64,000 nt of DNA from Ehretia macrophylla (lineage: Eukaryota; Streptophyta; Magnoliopsida; Boraginales; Ehretiaceae), in assembly GCA_037974665.1 (NCBI GenBank), contig CM075764.1, positions 76,214,325-76,278,324 of the forward strand, given 5' to 3'. Below the pieces are notes generated by a model. It saw only the letters and a program-made list of their open reading frames with translations. It did no database searches and was not told the DNA's origin. Positions 11,171-25,036 of the stretch are shown in pieces; the stretch's first letter is position 1; each line of letters opens with the position of its first letter. A program made the translations under genes and the position numbers.

Positions 11171-12746
11171 GACCTCTGCTTAAATTTTGAAAATCAGAAA
11201 TACAAAGTCGTCATATCGGAGGAGCCTTTCTTGATTCTCTTATTTGTACTACTTGTATTTATTATTATGTCTGAGTAGAGTTATTGATCTAGGGGAGGAT
11301 ATTGTAAATGACGGTCTTTTAATATATGGTCTTGGATTCAGTTTATTTAATTCGATTCCAATATATGACTTGTTTTAAATTTAGTACTGTCTTTCATACA
11401 TAATGTTTTTCAGTAGATATTATGATTGCTTTATTTATTATCTTTCATACGTAATGCTTTTCGGTAGACGTTATGATTGCTTTACTCTCGTGTCATATAT
11501 CCATGCTTTAATAGTGAATCAAATAGCTTGACAACCTTAAATTCCATGAACTATAGGTTGTACCGTAGTTCTACTCTAGAAAGGAGATATTGATTACTTA
11601 GTTGAAACAGACCTTTTACACCAGGTTACAAGGAAAGTTCCATACTATGGCTCCAATGCTCGTAGATGATACATCACATACATTAGAGTTAGTAATCGAG
11701 ATTTTAATAGGCTAATTTAATTGACTAGGTTAATGCTTGTAGCTTAACCTTTGCATAGGATTAGAGAACTTGAATGCCGAACCTATATTGACTGCCTCTT
11801 TACATATCCATCCCCCTAGATTCATTTTTCTCGTATTCCACTAATACTTAGTTAATTTAATTTAGTTGTAATTTAGTTATATTCTAAAAAACGCCTTGTT
11901 AAACTATCATTTACCGCTTTAACACTTTCACACACTACTTCACTAACTAACTAACAAGCTTTCCTATGGTATGATTCCGCACTCATAGCACACTACACTA
12001 CAAAGATCCGTGCACTTGCGGGTATTTAAACTTGGTCTATTTTACACACTTTTTACACGACCACCTCGTAAGCATCATTCACAAAGTGTATTATCACCTC
12101 TTTGACTACATCTTATTCTCCTTAGAATCTCTAACCTATAGTCTAATCATCCTTCGAAAGTTAACCATTTGACCATGGGAGCGACTCACAAGTGTAACAA
12201 CCAATACATCAAGTATTACTATGCACACAGATTCAGAATGATCAACCTAGATCATTCTAAGGGAATGATTATTGTATAGATTCCTTATTGCATATGCATG
12301 TCCCTTCTAACCGAGTCCAAACATCGAAACCACAGAGTCGTTGACCCATATATAAGATTTAACCCATAATGACTCAAAGTGCCAGAACCTGACTTCGTCA
12401 GTTCATCCACATATGCTCAAGATTAATAGCACTGACCCACTTAAAAACTTGTAGGTATAAGTGACCTCTTTCTTTGATAGTACGTGTTTAGAGTATCACA
12501 CCTATTGTGTCCCATCCAATGCATACACATACATAAATGAAGTAAGTTTAGTACCCTATCCATGATCAAGGCAAAACACCTAACTATAAAGGGAACTTAT
12601 TCATAATAACTTCTACCATAGTAGAGTGCCTAACTCTACTACTTAGTTATGGACTAAATAGTTCTGCTTGACAAGTAATCATGACTTAGACTTTATGTAC
12701 GTAACCACCACGTACCTAAGTCAACTTGTAGCAAGGACCTTATATT

Positions 12747-12808
12747 CACACACATACATACACACACACATACACAACACACATACACACACACACACAC
12801 ATATATAT
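12747..12808. repeat. CA-rich microsatellite in the CopA1 LTR
   Basis: Interrupted (CA)n/(TACA)n. The same LTR position in CopA2 holds a pure (TA)n tract (18889-18910), so the tract has turned over within one LTR family. Confidence 0.9.
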
Positions 12809-12931
12809 AATAGTCAACCACATAAGAGATGAACATGCTCATAAAAGTAAGATGACAATAATTATTCATTGTAAACATCCAAATATATCAATGACAATGT
12901 GCTAGTGGCTTTTGGGCATACTATTTCCAAC

Positions 12932-13509
12932 AGACTCCTACTTACACGAAAGAGCATTAGGTTACGCTACGTAACAACCACTGACTCAATATCTACAAAA
13001 GAGACCTTCTTCGAAAGACTTTTTAATAAGAGGAACTGCTAAGTCACTTGCAAAGGCAGCTCAATCTATCACCATGTTTCCTTTTTGGACGTACCCTAGA
13101 ATAATTGATATATTCTCTCAAAATGTTTGCCTTTCTTACGATTCCCTAACTCTTCATTCAAGTGCTAATTTATTATGTTATATGCTCAGCCCGGTAGACT
13201 AACATATAGTCCTTCGTTCTTCGGAGATACTTGACTATATGTTATACCTCTACCTAGTGATCCTATCATACGTTTGACTATTATTTGGTTTAGATACCCG
13301 GTTTAGTACAAAACATGGCATACATGAGACTACCAACTGCTGACGCATTTGGAATCCGTCTCATGCCTACTTTCTTATCAGATATTTTAGGACACTGATA
13401 TCTGGAAAGTGTAATTTCAACCCTGGAGGGCAACAAACCCTTATTGGATTTTTATATGTCAAACTCAACCAACATTTACTTAACATATGTAGCTTAGGAT
13501 AACACTAGT
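12932..13509 (-). pseudogene. 3' end of CopA1 pol (decayed)
   Basis: Lies between the polypurine tract and TK-s1 and aligns with CopA2 19036-19393. By position it should encode the RNase H end of pol, but no motif is readable. Its link to the reverse transcriptase remnant at 15965-16957 is broken by TK-s1. Confidence 0.5.
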
Positions 13510-15964
13510 TGTGACGCCCGAGAATTTTATCACACATATTTTAAATGACTGTTGCATAAACTACTTGTGCATTTTACGTGTCTTTCTTGTCTTCTTTAAT
13601 TGTTTATTTCTGAGACACTATTCATAATGAAATTTATTGTCTCGGATATGCGATTTCATATTTTTCCTAAGTCATATGACACATAAAATGAAACAGGAAC
13701 TTGTCAATTTGGACTTTTGAGCTTGGGAACATACATTAGAAAAATATTTTTTGGGTCATTTGAATAATGTTACGTATGTAACAACCTTTAATTTCAACTA
13801 GTTAGCAATTGAATGAGTTTTTAACTTAGTTTGGCTTGGATTTAATGGCATTTAACTTCACTTTGCATAACATACTCATACATATATACTCAATTATCAA
13901 CATTTCAAATAACTACTCAACAAAACAAAACTAAAAATATCCCTTGTATCCCCTCCCAAGGCCGACACCCTTAAGGAGAAAAAAAGAGGGAAAATTCTTC
14001 AACAATCTTGCTAGCTTGACTCTTGGCTTGGATCTTGGAGTTTGTTTGAGCATCCTAGGGTTCCCAACAACTATCTACACGTCAAAAATTGTGAGAGAGT
14101 TGCATTTTTCATGATTTTTAAAGTTGATGCATATATATTGAATTTCTTGTATTTTTGAATTTAGTTATTTTGCTTGTTATAAATGGTTGTTATATGATCT
14201 TTGGAGCCGATAGAACTCTTTTGCATAGCTTGTTAGCATATTCTATGGTTGATTGTTGAGATTGATTGAAGAGGGTGATGAATATTGCTCGGAATTAGGG
14301 TTTTGAGAAAACTTGTTAATTGGATTGATTTGAGGCTTCAATTAGGTACTTTAGATATTAGTGGAACTAGTCATAGGCTCACGTGGGTTTGAATTGCTCG
14401 AAAATGTGATAAAATGCAAATTTGGTAATCTTTAAAAAGGGGATTTTTTTTGAAATGCAATCCGGTCATGTTTGGGCTTTGGTTTAGGTATCCTTGGGGT
14501 ATGGAAGCACTTTTGGTCCTTTCGTTACGTGAATTTGGGGTCCGGATAGGGTAGTTGTAGTTCAAACCCGCTCGGAGCCTTCCCTAGTTTTCGTTTCAAA
14601 TTCAAGTTTTCAAAGCTTAGATAGGTGCCTTTTGACCTACCTAGGGATGTAGGATGGTTGGCTTGATGATTTGAAACCTTGAACCTTGTGTGGGAGAAGA
14701 AATTAGAAAGATAACATTGAGGAAAAAATGTGTTGGTTGACTTTTTTGCTCATATGAACTTGTGAATACTTGGTAGATGTTTAAATGCATGATACATGGG
14801 TTCCTTAGATTATCCATGAAGTTTTGTGGAGATTATGACATTTGTCTCTTTATAGCTTTGTTGCTAATTTGTGGATTCTTGGCTTATTTGTGGATAATTG
14901 CGAGGGAAGCCTACTTCGTCGTCCTTCTTACGTGTTATTTGATATCTTGATTCTTGTGGACTTGTCTGGGGTTGCGCAACCTTTTTGGACATGGTAGCGT
15001 CGTGAAACATGGGTAGCATCGGGCTTGCTGTGCTCCCTCGACTACCATGGTGCCTATTTCCTTTCTCACTGAGTATACTCCACTACCTCAGAGGCATGGT
15101 TCACCTGCTGGGCATATGGTGCTACCTCAAGAGAAAGGGCCGTAGGATCGAGATACATCCGGAGTATCCCAACTTGTTGGAGTAACGGTTTGCCGGCACT
15201 TGCGTGAAGTTCGTGGCTCGTGGTTCGAGATTGAAAACTTGAAGTGGAACCGTATCCTTTTTAATGTGGTTAATTACTTGGCTATTTGATCTTGTTGCTT
15301 TATGATATATATGACTTCTTGGGATTACATATCATGTTGCACGCTCTGGTATGCTGCATCACCTCCCTGACTGAGTAACTTGGGTTACTCATTCCTCATT
15401 TTAAATGGTTATAGGAGCAGTTAGAATAACTATCTTGAGTGTCATGTTGCTGGTTGCCTATCGCGCTGAGGTTGGATGCCTACATATGAATTGCGTGAAG
15501 TTGTTATTATATGATCTACTTTGAGGCTTGGCCTTGTATGTATTTGTTAGGCTTGAAGGAGTTTGTCTTGTAATGTAAAGTTTAAGCTCGTGTTATTGGT
15601 AGTTGAGATGTAATATTTGAAAATAGACTTTACCGCTTCGAATGTATGCTTGTGTGTTAAGGAAGATTGAATGATGAACTTAATATATGAGTATAGCTTG
15701 TAGTTAATGTTAGCGTATTATGAGAAGTGGTCTTACGACTCGAAGTTCTAAAGATATGTCTGGCATGCCTGTATGATATGCTTCCGTTGAGTTCTAAGGC
15801 TCAGATGGCCTTGATGAATTGTTATTGTATTATGGTTATACTTGCTGCTGGCATGGTTTTGATTAGTCCTATAAACCGGGGAGGCTCCATCCGGTTCCCA
15901 TAAAATTTTTATGCCTAGGGTTTTGGGATCGGGATCCCGTCTCGTGAGGGATCGAGGCGTTACA
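13510..15964 (+). mobile_element. TK-s1: solo LTR of a Ty3/gypsy (TK) element
   Basis: Begins TGTGACGCCC and ends GAGGCGTTACA (2455 bp), so its terminal inverted repeats extend over nine bases. TSD CTAGT at 13505-13509 and 15965-15969. Carries GGTTGCGCAACC (14970-14981), the variant hairpin TAGCATCGGGCTTGCTG (15014-15030) and the dyad TGAGTAAC-TTGG-GTTACTCA (15372-15391). Inserted in CopA1 pol. Confidence 0.93.
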
Positions 15965-16957
15965 CTAGTGCCTTGTTTTAGTAATCTCGTATGAGCTTAA
16001 TCCTTAAAACATAGCTAGCTTATAATCCTACATTGACAATTTGAGAAGACAATCAAACTTCTATAGATGACAACATCCTTACAACGTCCCCAATTTAGTA
16101 AGATGTAATATATATGAAGACAAGTAATACAACAACATTGTTATTCCTTTTCTTGTATACTCATCAAATGTTTTACTCAAAATCAAATACTTTGACCGCT
16201 ATATTGAATGGAATGTTCCATCTCTTAGATGCTTGGTTAAATCCATAAATAGACCTTTAAATCTTATTGACAAAAATCTTTTGGCCTTCTGTAATAGATT
16301 TGCTTGGTTTCTTTATATAGATGCCTACGTTAGGATTTCCATAAAGGAATGCAGTCCTGACGTATATCTTGTAGCCATAAAGATAAGCGATGGCTTAGAG
16401 AATCGTTATGGACTTTAGCATGACTACTAGTGGGAAAGACTCCTCTCAGTCGATACCCTTTTTACAATGTATCCTTTTGCCATTAGCCTAGCTTTCTTGT
16501 CCACTCATCTCTTACTCTTGTAGTCCATTTTGCACACCAAGGGTTTTACCCTTTTATCGGTGCAATTACAAGATTCCAGACACCATTGGAATACGCAGAC
16601 CCCAACTTAGGTTCCATTATCTCATACCAATGGTTAGCATCCGCATCCATTACTGCTTCATTGTTACTAGTGGATTTGTCAACTTGTCAACCTGATTGCA
16701 GACTGCCTCAAAAAACTCTCGATAGAATCAATCTGGTTGTCTCAATTTCCTCCTACTATGACAAGGCTCCAGAGTACTTAAGGATTTTGTTGTTTCGTTT
16801 ATAAGTGCTGGTGTAATGGAAAGTCTTAGAAGTGATTTCCTTAAGTATAGTTTCTGAATTCAACTTACAATGAATTTCACCACCATCCTCTAAGTCTCTA
16901 GCATTGTACTTATTAGCACCCCTTGCTCCTTAGGACGGTAGAAATGAAGGAAAACAG
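15965..16957 (-). pseudogene. reverse transcriptase remnant of CopA1 pol
   Basis: On the minus strand near 16650-16560 the translation ADANHWYEIMEPKLG..NGVWNLV matches the start of copia RT (the usual form is DA..W..AM..EM..M..N.VW.LV). Near 16400-16310 it reads AIAYLYGYKIY followed by RTAFLYG, corresponding to the usual A.A..DYEIWQMDVKTAFLNG block that includes the first RT aspartate region; the M-D-V part is lost. Stops and frameshifts occur throughout. The region is collinear with CopA2 23128-24000, which confirms common origin. Not functional. Confidence 0.75.
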
Positions 16958-19035
16958 TGTTAAATTACATGATTAATATTCAAAAATTTCTATGAACATG
17001 GCGGAAACAATCATGTAAGATTTTACTTCGATTAAACATGTGATAGTAAAAAAAACAATTTATAATTTAATTCCCAATTGAAACAAGGATCTAGGCATAC
17101 CTCTTATGAAGAACAATGCAAGAACACCAACCACCTTGATCTACAAGCCTAGGAGTTATTGCTTCCACTCCTCTACTTTGATCTTATCCCCTATGACCAA
17201 CACCTTTCTAAAGTATAAAATAGTTGTGGGACTAAATTTTGGTAAACTAAAAGATATAAACTAGAATTGAGCTTCTTCACAAAGGCGAAGCTTACTCAAG
17301 AGAGAGAAAAGAGAAATCTCAGAAGAGATGGTATGTGGAGCATTTTTCAGAGTTAGAGAAGAGGTCTATTTATAGGCAGAAAATCTAGAGAAAAATTCAT
17401 GAAATTCCAATATGGGATTTGGTCAAAGAAAAGTCGAAATCTTTTCCACAAGTAATTTCCTATTTTTTCTCCTTCTCCCTTCTTTTTCTCCTCTTGGCTG
17501 ATTTTTCTAAGGTAGGTGGTCCCTGCCTTTTAAGTCTAGCCTAAGCTTGTGAGCCATGGCCCTGGTTCAAACAACTTTCTTCAATTTTAATTTAATCTAG
17601 ACAATTAATAAAAATTCATTTCCATAAAATAGAAACTCTATTTTTAAATATCTAATTGCCAATAAATTAAATACTCCTTGATTAATTCCAAAAGTCTAAA
17701 TTCAAACTACTATTTAAGAATAATCTATTTTTCCAACAGTGGAAAAATTATCTTAACTACCTCAGCAGTCTTCTAGACTTTAATTAATCAATTAATTACA
17801 TAATCCAATATCTTGACAATTCTCAAAATAGAATCTCCTTTCCAAAATGGAAAGTCTACTTTGATTCTAACCGTCAAAGGATTACATCCTCTCTCAAAAT
17901 AATATATCTTAACTAAGTTTAGATACTTAACAAGGTAGATGGCTAGAAGAAGGACCAAAGACATAATTAACCTTTCTTCTGGATATGAATAAAATATTCT
18001 TGCTAGTCCCCTAACAATACTTTACCATCTCAACCAAGTCTATTGCACTAAAAGATTTCGGCTGCACTCAAGGATAATTACAGTAATTATAGGAGTCAGT
18101 CAATCTATACATGACACTCTGTCTTTTGATCAACTAAGTATTATATTGACCATAATCCCCCTCTATACTCATTCATAGCCAAAGACAAGTTCTCGAAGTG
18201 TACTATAACCTCTTTGACTACATCTTATCTCCTTAGAACCTCTAATCCACAATCCAACAATCCTCTTAAAGTTATCCACTTATCTAAGGGAGCTACCCTT
18301 AAATGTAACATTCAACACCTCAAGTGTTACTGCGACCACAAATTCAGGATGATCTAGCTTGGATCATTCTAAGGGAGTGTACTATTACCTCTTTGACTAT
18401 ATCTTGTCTCCTTAGACTGCTTATTGCATATACACGTCCCTTTTAATCAAGTCCTATACACCCAAACCACATAGTAGGTAATCTAACTATTAAGACCACA
18501 CCCATCATGGATCAAAGTGCAAGCACTCACCTTCGTCGGTTCATCCATATATGCTCAAGATTGAGAGCTATGGTCTACTTAGAAGCTTGTAGGTTTAGGT
18601 GAACTCTTTCTTTGATAGTACATATTCAGAGCTCACACTTACAGGGTTTGTCCAATCCATACACATGCATAACTGTAATAAGTCTGGAACAAATCCATGA
18701 TCAAGGTAGATCACTCTTCTTCAAAGAAAGCTTACTCCACTATGACCTCTACCATAGTAAAGCGCCCAACTTTACTACTTAGTCATGGACAAAGTTACTT
18801 TGCTTATTCAAGTGACCCTGACTTAGACCTTATGTGTGTAACCACCCTACACCTAAGTCACTCATTGAAGCAAGGACCTTATATTCACATATATATATAT
18901 ATATATATATGTCAATCCACATAATGAGATAAATATGCCCATATGAATATGATGACATTAATTAACTTATTGCAAACCATCCAAATGTTCTAATGACTAA
19001 ATGTTAGTGGTCTTTTGGGCATACCAATCCCAACA
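16958..19035 (-). repeat. 3' LTR of CopA2
   Basis: The minus strand begins TGTTGGGATTGGTATGCCC at 19035, preceded by the polypurine region (complement of GATTTCCACTTGCAC). 2078 bp, ending at 16958. Collinear with the CopA1 LTR except for the 455-bp duplication, NA-solo and the microsatellite change. Confidence 0.82.
18889..18910. repeat. (TA)n microsatellite in the CopA2 LTR
   Basis: Uninterrupted AT repeat at the position of the CA tract in the CopA1 LTR. Confidence 0.95.
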
Positions 19036-19393
19036 GATTTCCACTTGCACAAAAGAGCACAGTTTGAGCCTCATTGACTCAATGTCTCAGAAAATAGCTT
19101 TCTTCGAAAGAGTCCTTGTAAGAGGATTAGTTAAAAGATATCGCAAAGGCAATTCCATCACTAAAACCTTTCTCTAAATGAATTCCTAAATTAGTGAAAC
19201 TTTTCTCAGTGAATCCTGCCTTCCCACGATGCCTACTTAAGTGCTTATATTATATTATTTATCTTGGTAGAATAACATACAAGCTTCCATTCTCCGAAGA
19301 TACTAAAATGTATGCTTTCCCACTACCAAGTGAGCTTGTCCTGAATTCGATTAAAAATTAGCCACATGTTCCCTTCTTAATATATGTACCTTG
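19036..19393 (-). pseudogene. 3' end of CopA2 pol (decayed)
   Basis: Between the CopA2 polypurine tract and TK-s2. It aligns with CopA1 12932-13509 (GACTCAATGTCTC, TTCTTCGAAAGA). No readable catalytic motif. Confidence 0.5.
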
Positions 19394-22300
19394 TGTAACG
19401 CCCCATTCCCTCACGGAAACAGGAGCTCTATATACCCACTAAACACAACCCGATCCAAAACCCAAGTCACGAAATATGAGGAGAAACAGACGGAGTTCCC
19501 CTGTTTATAGGATAAACAGTTTGCCTACACACAACATAAAAATGGACCAGTACCGTGTCTAAAAATACAACAACTCCATACATGCATTGAACTCAAACCT
19601 CATTAAGCTATTACATAAACTATGTTATCAAAGCACTCTATGACCTGGTTAAGCTTAATTACATTTCTCTCCTACATTGAGTATATACAATTCATGAACG
19701 TAAAACTTTACAACTTTTACAACTCAAGCCACATAACACGTAAGGCCACTCTTCAAGTACGAACTATCACGTGATCACGAACTACACTTCCTTTGGCTAT
19801 AACTTGAAAGATTCATGATGAAGAGTGAGTATACTCAGTGGGGGAGAGGGGAACAGGAACAGTATACCGGGGTTCGTGCAACGCAGCAATTTAACACAAT
19901 TAACACAATAAATAAACAATGAATAACAATTCATATACCATACTTTAAAAGGATACGATCGATAACCCTTATCACTCCAAATCTTTGATTCACGAGCCTC
20001 AATCCACAAACCACAAACATAGTCTCGATATGCCGGCATCCCTTACACCAATGGGTACTCCGGATATGCCCAATACCTACGACCCAACACCCCTTGGCAA
20101 TCTCCGGACCAGGCGAGTGAGGGAATAGGGTACTGAGCTAGAGGAACCAACCCTGGCAAGCCCGCTGCCGCCCAAAGAGGCCCATCGCATCTGCCTCGAT
20201 GATAAGGTTGCGCAACCATTATTTCGATGACACAAAAGTATTAATAAAAGTAATATAACAAGATAAGCCGATAAACACATAATCGAGGAACAACAAAAGA
20301 GGGTGTACTAACACATTAACCAGTTGACAACAATAGAAGCGAAATAACGAGCATTGACCACTAAACTCATTCTACTAACTATAAAACTGACAAATCTTGT
20401 TAGAATACGCTAAATCACATTAATAGCATGAAAACTATTTAACATATTCAATATACAATAGAAAAATGCAAATAAGATGCAACTCCCTCACCTTGGAAAG
20501 CCAAACCTATCAGAATTTAGTTAAGAACCCTTTCCATATTCTCCGAATACACCAACTCCTTCCATTCCACTACATAATACAATCAACTATCTATATAAGA
20601 AGTTATACATTCATTCTCAACTAAAGCTAGTTTATAATTCCATTAACTTATTAATCTTCATTTGATTCCATTGAACTATCTCATAACTATCAAATACATT
20701 TCTTTATTTAGCACGCATTACATTCACTACTTTATGCAACACGTTAAATATTCTCTAATTAAACCCACAATTCGATAAGCATATAAACATTAGCAATTTG
20801 AACAACCATAAAGCATATTCAATTCACACAATGCATAAGAGTACACAAGTGCACTTAAACTAGTCAAATAGACTCAAAATAACCACTAAAACATATCTCC
20901 AAGCCAAACCAACATGCCTCTTCAACTACCAACATTTTTTCGTACCTAAATACAAGTTATTAAATCATATTATAGTCTAAAATGACCAATTTAAGGATGA
21001 CATAAAACTGCCCAACTTGGTCAGCCCCTAAACGCCCAAAAACTTTAAATTTCAGCAAAGTCATTCTATATTTCTTGCACCATAAACTTGCAATTCAAAT
21101 AGAATTCATAATTAAGAGCAATTTAAATTTGATTGTAGTTAACTAACACATCAAACTCAACTACTTTACATCATCTAATTAATATTTTTGAAAACATTCT
21201 TTACCTTATATCATGGTTTTGAAACATCTTAAATTGTTGGTCAACAACATGCATATAACTTTAAATACTCTTTAACTATGGCATTTATTAACAATCTAAC
21301 CATCTAAGTTAACTTTACATTCGTTCTCGAGTATTCTACTTAGCATGCATGAAGTTCTAAATTACATAGACTAACTAGACATTTAACATGTTAGAATTAC
21401 TAAGTTAATACATATAGAACACTTAAAACACTTAACTAGAACATTTTCAAACTTCTACCATAAAACACTTCATTCAAGTATAAACTCAAACACTTGGTCT
21501 TCAATATATACATTATTAACTAATCCTTGATCTACCATAAAAATAACCATAAAAACTTCTAAACTATTAAAAGAATGCTCTTACTCACTTATGAACTCTA
21601 AAATACAAGATAGATATGGAATACAATACATAGCAAGTAGATCTTCATGAAAACATGCCCATTTTCACAACTTCTAACAGAACCCTAAATTTATCAAATT
21701 CATTACCTATGCTCTTGAACTCCAAATTCTCTATGTTTTAATATAAATGTAGCTCTTCAAGTGTAGTTGATTTTAGAATCAAACATATCTTAATTCCAGT
21801 TTAAAATCAACAAGTTATAACCTTTCCCGTGCAACTACACAAACTGACCAGTAGCAGCGATTTTCAGGATATAATTCAGAAATGGCTAAATCGGAGGCCT
21901 AAAACGTTGAAATTAGCCTTAGCTCTAGAAATCAACATTTGTTCTAAATTGCCTAATCTAGCTGCTGTGTAAATTCGTTAATTTTTTAGCATGTTTACTA
22001 TGTCAAAAGAGTTTCAAAAGACAGGGGCAGTGCACTATTTCAAAATTCACATTTTGTATACTTGAATTCTCTTGATGTTTTCTTGCATTTGAGCTATCTA
22101 TGGGCATTAATCTTGCATGTAATACATCCCTATACTTCACTTAGAACATTAAACAAACATCTTGTGTACATTTATAATCACATCTAGCAAAGCATTAACT
22201 ACAACTAAAATTAACTCTACACAAGCTATAAAACAAGAAATATATTCTCTAGTATCTAAATAACAAGTATTAAACATAGATTTAACAATATCTAACATAA

Positions 22301-23122
22301 ATAATGACTTTTGAAGAATGGGTTAGAAAATGTCCTTACATTTTCCTGCCAAATAAATAGAAAATAAACCGCCTGAAAGATGCTACACGTCACCACAAAC
22401 TCAAAAATGCTGGAATTGCACCTTGGTTCCACTCCAAACTCAAGATATAAGCAAAAATGTACAAGGATTTACTATTCATGGGCTTGGCTTGGTCACGGGT
22501 GGAAGGGAAGAAGAAAAGCTGATTTTGTGTTTTGTTTTGGCTTGGTCAATACTTAAATGAAAGGTCAAAGGGTCAAAGCTTCGGTCAACCCGCTAAAGCA
22601 AAATAGCTCTGTGCGACCTTACGAAAATGGTCATAACTTCTTCTATAAAACTCCAATTCCTGAACGGTTTGAAGCCTTAGAAACTAGACTCATAGAGCTT
22701 TCCAACCATATATAATTCACCACCTAAATCTTCCCCAATTGGTTCAGATTTAATCCTAAAGTTGACCCAAAATTTGAATAACTTAACCTTGCATTTGTTT
22801 TTAATCCCAAGTTTGCCCTTCATTAAACATTTCAAAAATTTTCACCTTGTACTAGTTGGTTAATGTAGACGAAAAGTCAACTAGTTTAGCCAAATAAGGT
22901 GAAAGGTCAATAAGATACAATTTAAATGAACTTTAAATGCAATTTTAAATTTTAAAACACTAAATAAGTTATGTAAATGCACATATTATTTTTCAAATAA
23001 TGATTAAAATAAATGAATGCACATGTAATGAATGCTCGGGTCCTCACAGTTAGCATTTAAGATAACACGTAATTAAATGCAATTAAATACTATTAAATAC
23101 GTGTCGGGTTTGGGGTATCACA
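19394..23122 (-). mobile_element. TK-s2: solo LTR of a Ty3/gypsy (TK) element, minus orientation
   Basis: On the plus strand it starts TGTAACGCCCC and ends GGGGTATCACA (3729 bp), with perfect TSD CCTTG at 19389-19393 and 23123-23127. It shares GGTTGCGCAACC (20206-20217), the hairpin TGGCAAGCCCGCTGCCG (20154-20170) and the 12-nt palindrome TGAGTATACTCA (19826-19837) with other TK LTRs. It is longest together with TK-s3, to which it is closest (the shared GTTTATAGGA..ATCAGTT and GGACCAGTACCGTGTC blocks). Short ORFs inside are not supported as genes. Confidence 0.93.
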
Positions 23123-24600
23123 CCTTGGGCATATGTTAGTATCCCATTCTAGTAATCTCAGAGGAGATTAACCCCTAGAACATAACTAACATATAGTAGG
23201 GTTATTACATAAAATCTTTAAGAAGGTAGTCAAACTTCTAAGGGTGGATGTCTAAACAGTGTAGCCATTTCCTTTTCCAAAGTACAACGTCCACCAAAGT
23301 CTCGCTCAAAGTCAACGACTTCGACTGCTTATTTGAAGATGTTTTTGCCCTTTGTAATAGATTTCTTCTGGTTCGAAATGTTGTCAAGATTTCAGTTAAA
23401 GAATGTGACCTTGATATCTATCAGCCAAGTTTCTGCATTTAGCAATGGCTAAGAGATCGTCTTATGAACTACAATAGGGCTACTAGTGTGAAAGTCTCCA
23501 CATGACTGATACTCTCATAAGAGTGTATCATTTTCATAACTAGTCTTATTGTCCTTGTCCATTAATCTTCTTTTTTTTGTATTCTTGTTACACATTAAAG
23601 GTTCTACCCTTGTCTAAGTATAACTACAAAATTCTAGACAAAAGGAATCCAAACCTTCCAACAACAACCGAGTCATTGTTTTATCGTTCCTAGTGGTTAA
23701 GGAAAACTTGCATGGAAACTGTCTTGAGAGACTTTCCAAGTTAGTCTGATTGTTTTCTTAGTCTCCCACTATGATGAGGCTCCATGGTACTTTAAGGAAA
23801 TTTTTGTTTTATACACTGATGCAGGTAAAGTAGAAGTTCTGAAAACTTCTCGTTTTATAACTTCTGAACATAATCACTCATAAATGGATCATACCATCAT
23901 TCTCCAAGTTTCTTAGCAAAATACTTATTAGTACTATTTGCTTCTTAGAATGATGGAAATTCCACTTTTGTTCTTCTAGAATGATTCATTGAAACTACGT
24001 ATCTTGAACTTACAACCTCAGCCAGGAAGCTAAGCAGTTCAGTACTCAAGCCAGACGCCCTACATGTGAATGTGCCTTATACTGGGCTTTCCAACCCAAT
24101 CATATGTCTTAAGGAATCTTAAGTAGTGATCTTGAAGGCACTTGTTGTCAAGATCGGTGTGGCTATTTCAATAATACTCAATCTCGATATGAGTGGAGTT
24201 TTGCAACTCAACATGGATTTACTCATATCTAATGAGTATGATTTTGTTTCTTAGATACACTATTTCGTTGAGGAATGACAGGTGCAAGCTACTAAGACAC
24301 ATTCTCTGTTGTACATGATTACCAACCGAACTCGCCTAAGAGGACTATTCCTTCTTGCTCTGGTGTGCTCATGGATCCACCACATACACCAATGTGCACC
24401 AATCCAAACCTTCCTTATCCTATGCCTTATGAAAGAATATGACCTTTTGGACAACCTTCCTTTCAAAATAGATTCATATTGAGCCTGTGGTTTGAGATCT
24501 AATGAGCCTAATGGCTCATCCTCAATCCAGACTCTGAACCCATCTAGGTTCATATAACCTTAATCATAGGTCTCACAAGTATTGGTTTATGGTGGACAAA
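23123..24600 (-). pseudogene. integrase and RT remnants of CopA2 pol
   Basis: Minus-strand reading at about 24480-24290 gives YESILKGRLSKRSYSF, matching the zinc-binding end of copia integrase (usual C.SCLEGKMTKRPF form); the second Cys of the HHCC finger is replaced by Ile. A frameshifted stretch that aligns with the first catalytic block follows. The 23128-24000 part is collinear with the CopA1 RT remnant (AIAKC..L..RYQ for the DYEI.Q block). Many stops and frameshifts; no catalytic residue set survives. Integrase would insert the cDNA and RT would copy the RNA; neither can work here. Confidence 0.7.
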
Positions 24601-25036
24601 ATCTATCTAAAAGAGATTAGAAATTTTTTGAATAATTGCATGTTGGAAATAGAGATAAGACAAAAATCATGCACACTTCCAAACTTTGAATAAAATATCC
24701 ATTAAATGAATAAAATACTTGAAAGTTATCAAAACAGTAATTTAAAACAATTATCAAAACTTAAAACTGTAAATAGTTTGGAACATGATAAGAATGTCTT
24801 TGAAATAAATCTCTAAGTAACAAGATTGTCTTCTAACAGCATCCGCCCAAACCATTACTCTTAAGCCTACTTCCAGAGTAATTCCCTATTTACTTAGTCT
24901 CCTTGTTACCTGAAACTCTTGCACAACAATGCAGTCACTGTTAGTGGTTCTTGATTTTATTATCCATGATTATGTAGAATCAACCACTACACTAGTTTCA
25001 ACGATGTAAGTAAAGTTGTACCTTTATTTTTCTTAA
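24601..25036 (-). pseudogene. protease region of CopA2 (active site lost)
   Basis: On the minus strand near 24985-24945 the translation reads WIIKSRTTNSDC where copia proteases have W-I-I-D-S-G-A-T-N-H. The catalytic Asp is Lys and the following Gly is Arg, so the aspartic protease is dead. It lies directly downstream of the gag zinc knuckle, as expected. The rest of the stretch has no readable domain. Confidence 0.6.

Larger units (their letters stand above)
10308..12077 (+). mobile_element. NA-solo: solo LTR of the NA family
   Basis: Starts TGATATGACTATATTTGCAG and ends AAGCATCA (1770 bp), flanked by perfect TSDs TTCAC (10303-10307 and 12078-12082). Homologous to the NA1 3' LTR. A TATA box TATAAATAG lies at 10837-10845 behind palindromic GCGCTCGAGCGC-like repeats (10645-10680, 10740-10760, 10812-10822). 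Six minisatellite units of about 31 bp run from 10965 to 11170. It interrupts the CopA1 LTR. Confidence 0.92.
8644..12931 (-). repeat. 3' LTR of CopA1 (contains NA-solo)
   Basis: The minus strand begins TGTTGGAAATAGTATGCCC at 12931, a start typical of Angela-like plant copia LTRs. Without NA-solo the LTR is about 2.51 kb, roughly 0.45 kb longer than the CopA2 LTR because of a tandem duplication at its 3' end. A CA-rich microsatellite occupies 12747-12808. The left boundary (TGTAAAG at 8644) is inferred from alignment with CopA2 16958. Confidence 0.75.
8644..16957 (-). mobile_element. CopA1: truncated Ty1/copia element (minus strand)
   Basis: On the minus strand the order is decayed pol (16957 to 12932, split by TK-s1), a polypurine tract (complement of GACTCCTACTTAC at 12932), then a 3' LTR 12931 to 8644 (split by NA-solo). 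It stops inside reverse transcriptase at 16957, where the CopA2 LTR begins, so the protease, gag and 5' LTR are missing here. The layout suggests CopA2 inserted into CopA1; the missing half would then lie to the right of the window. Confidence 0.75.

Noticed and set aside
16958..19035. This LTR as the 5' LTR of CopA1
   Set aside because: To its left on the minus strand comes mid-RT, not a PBS and gag, so it is the 3' LTR of CopA2 abutting a truncated CopA1.
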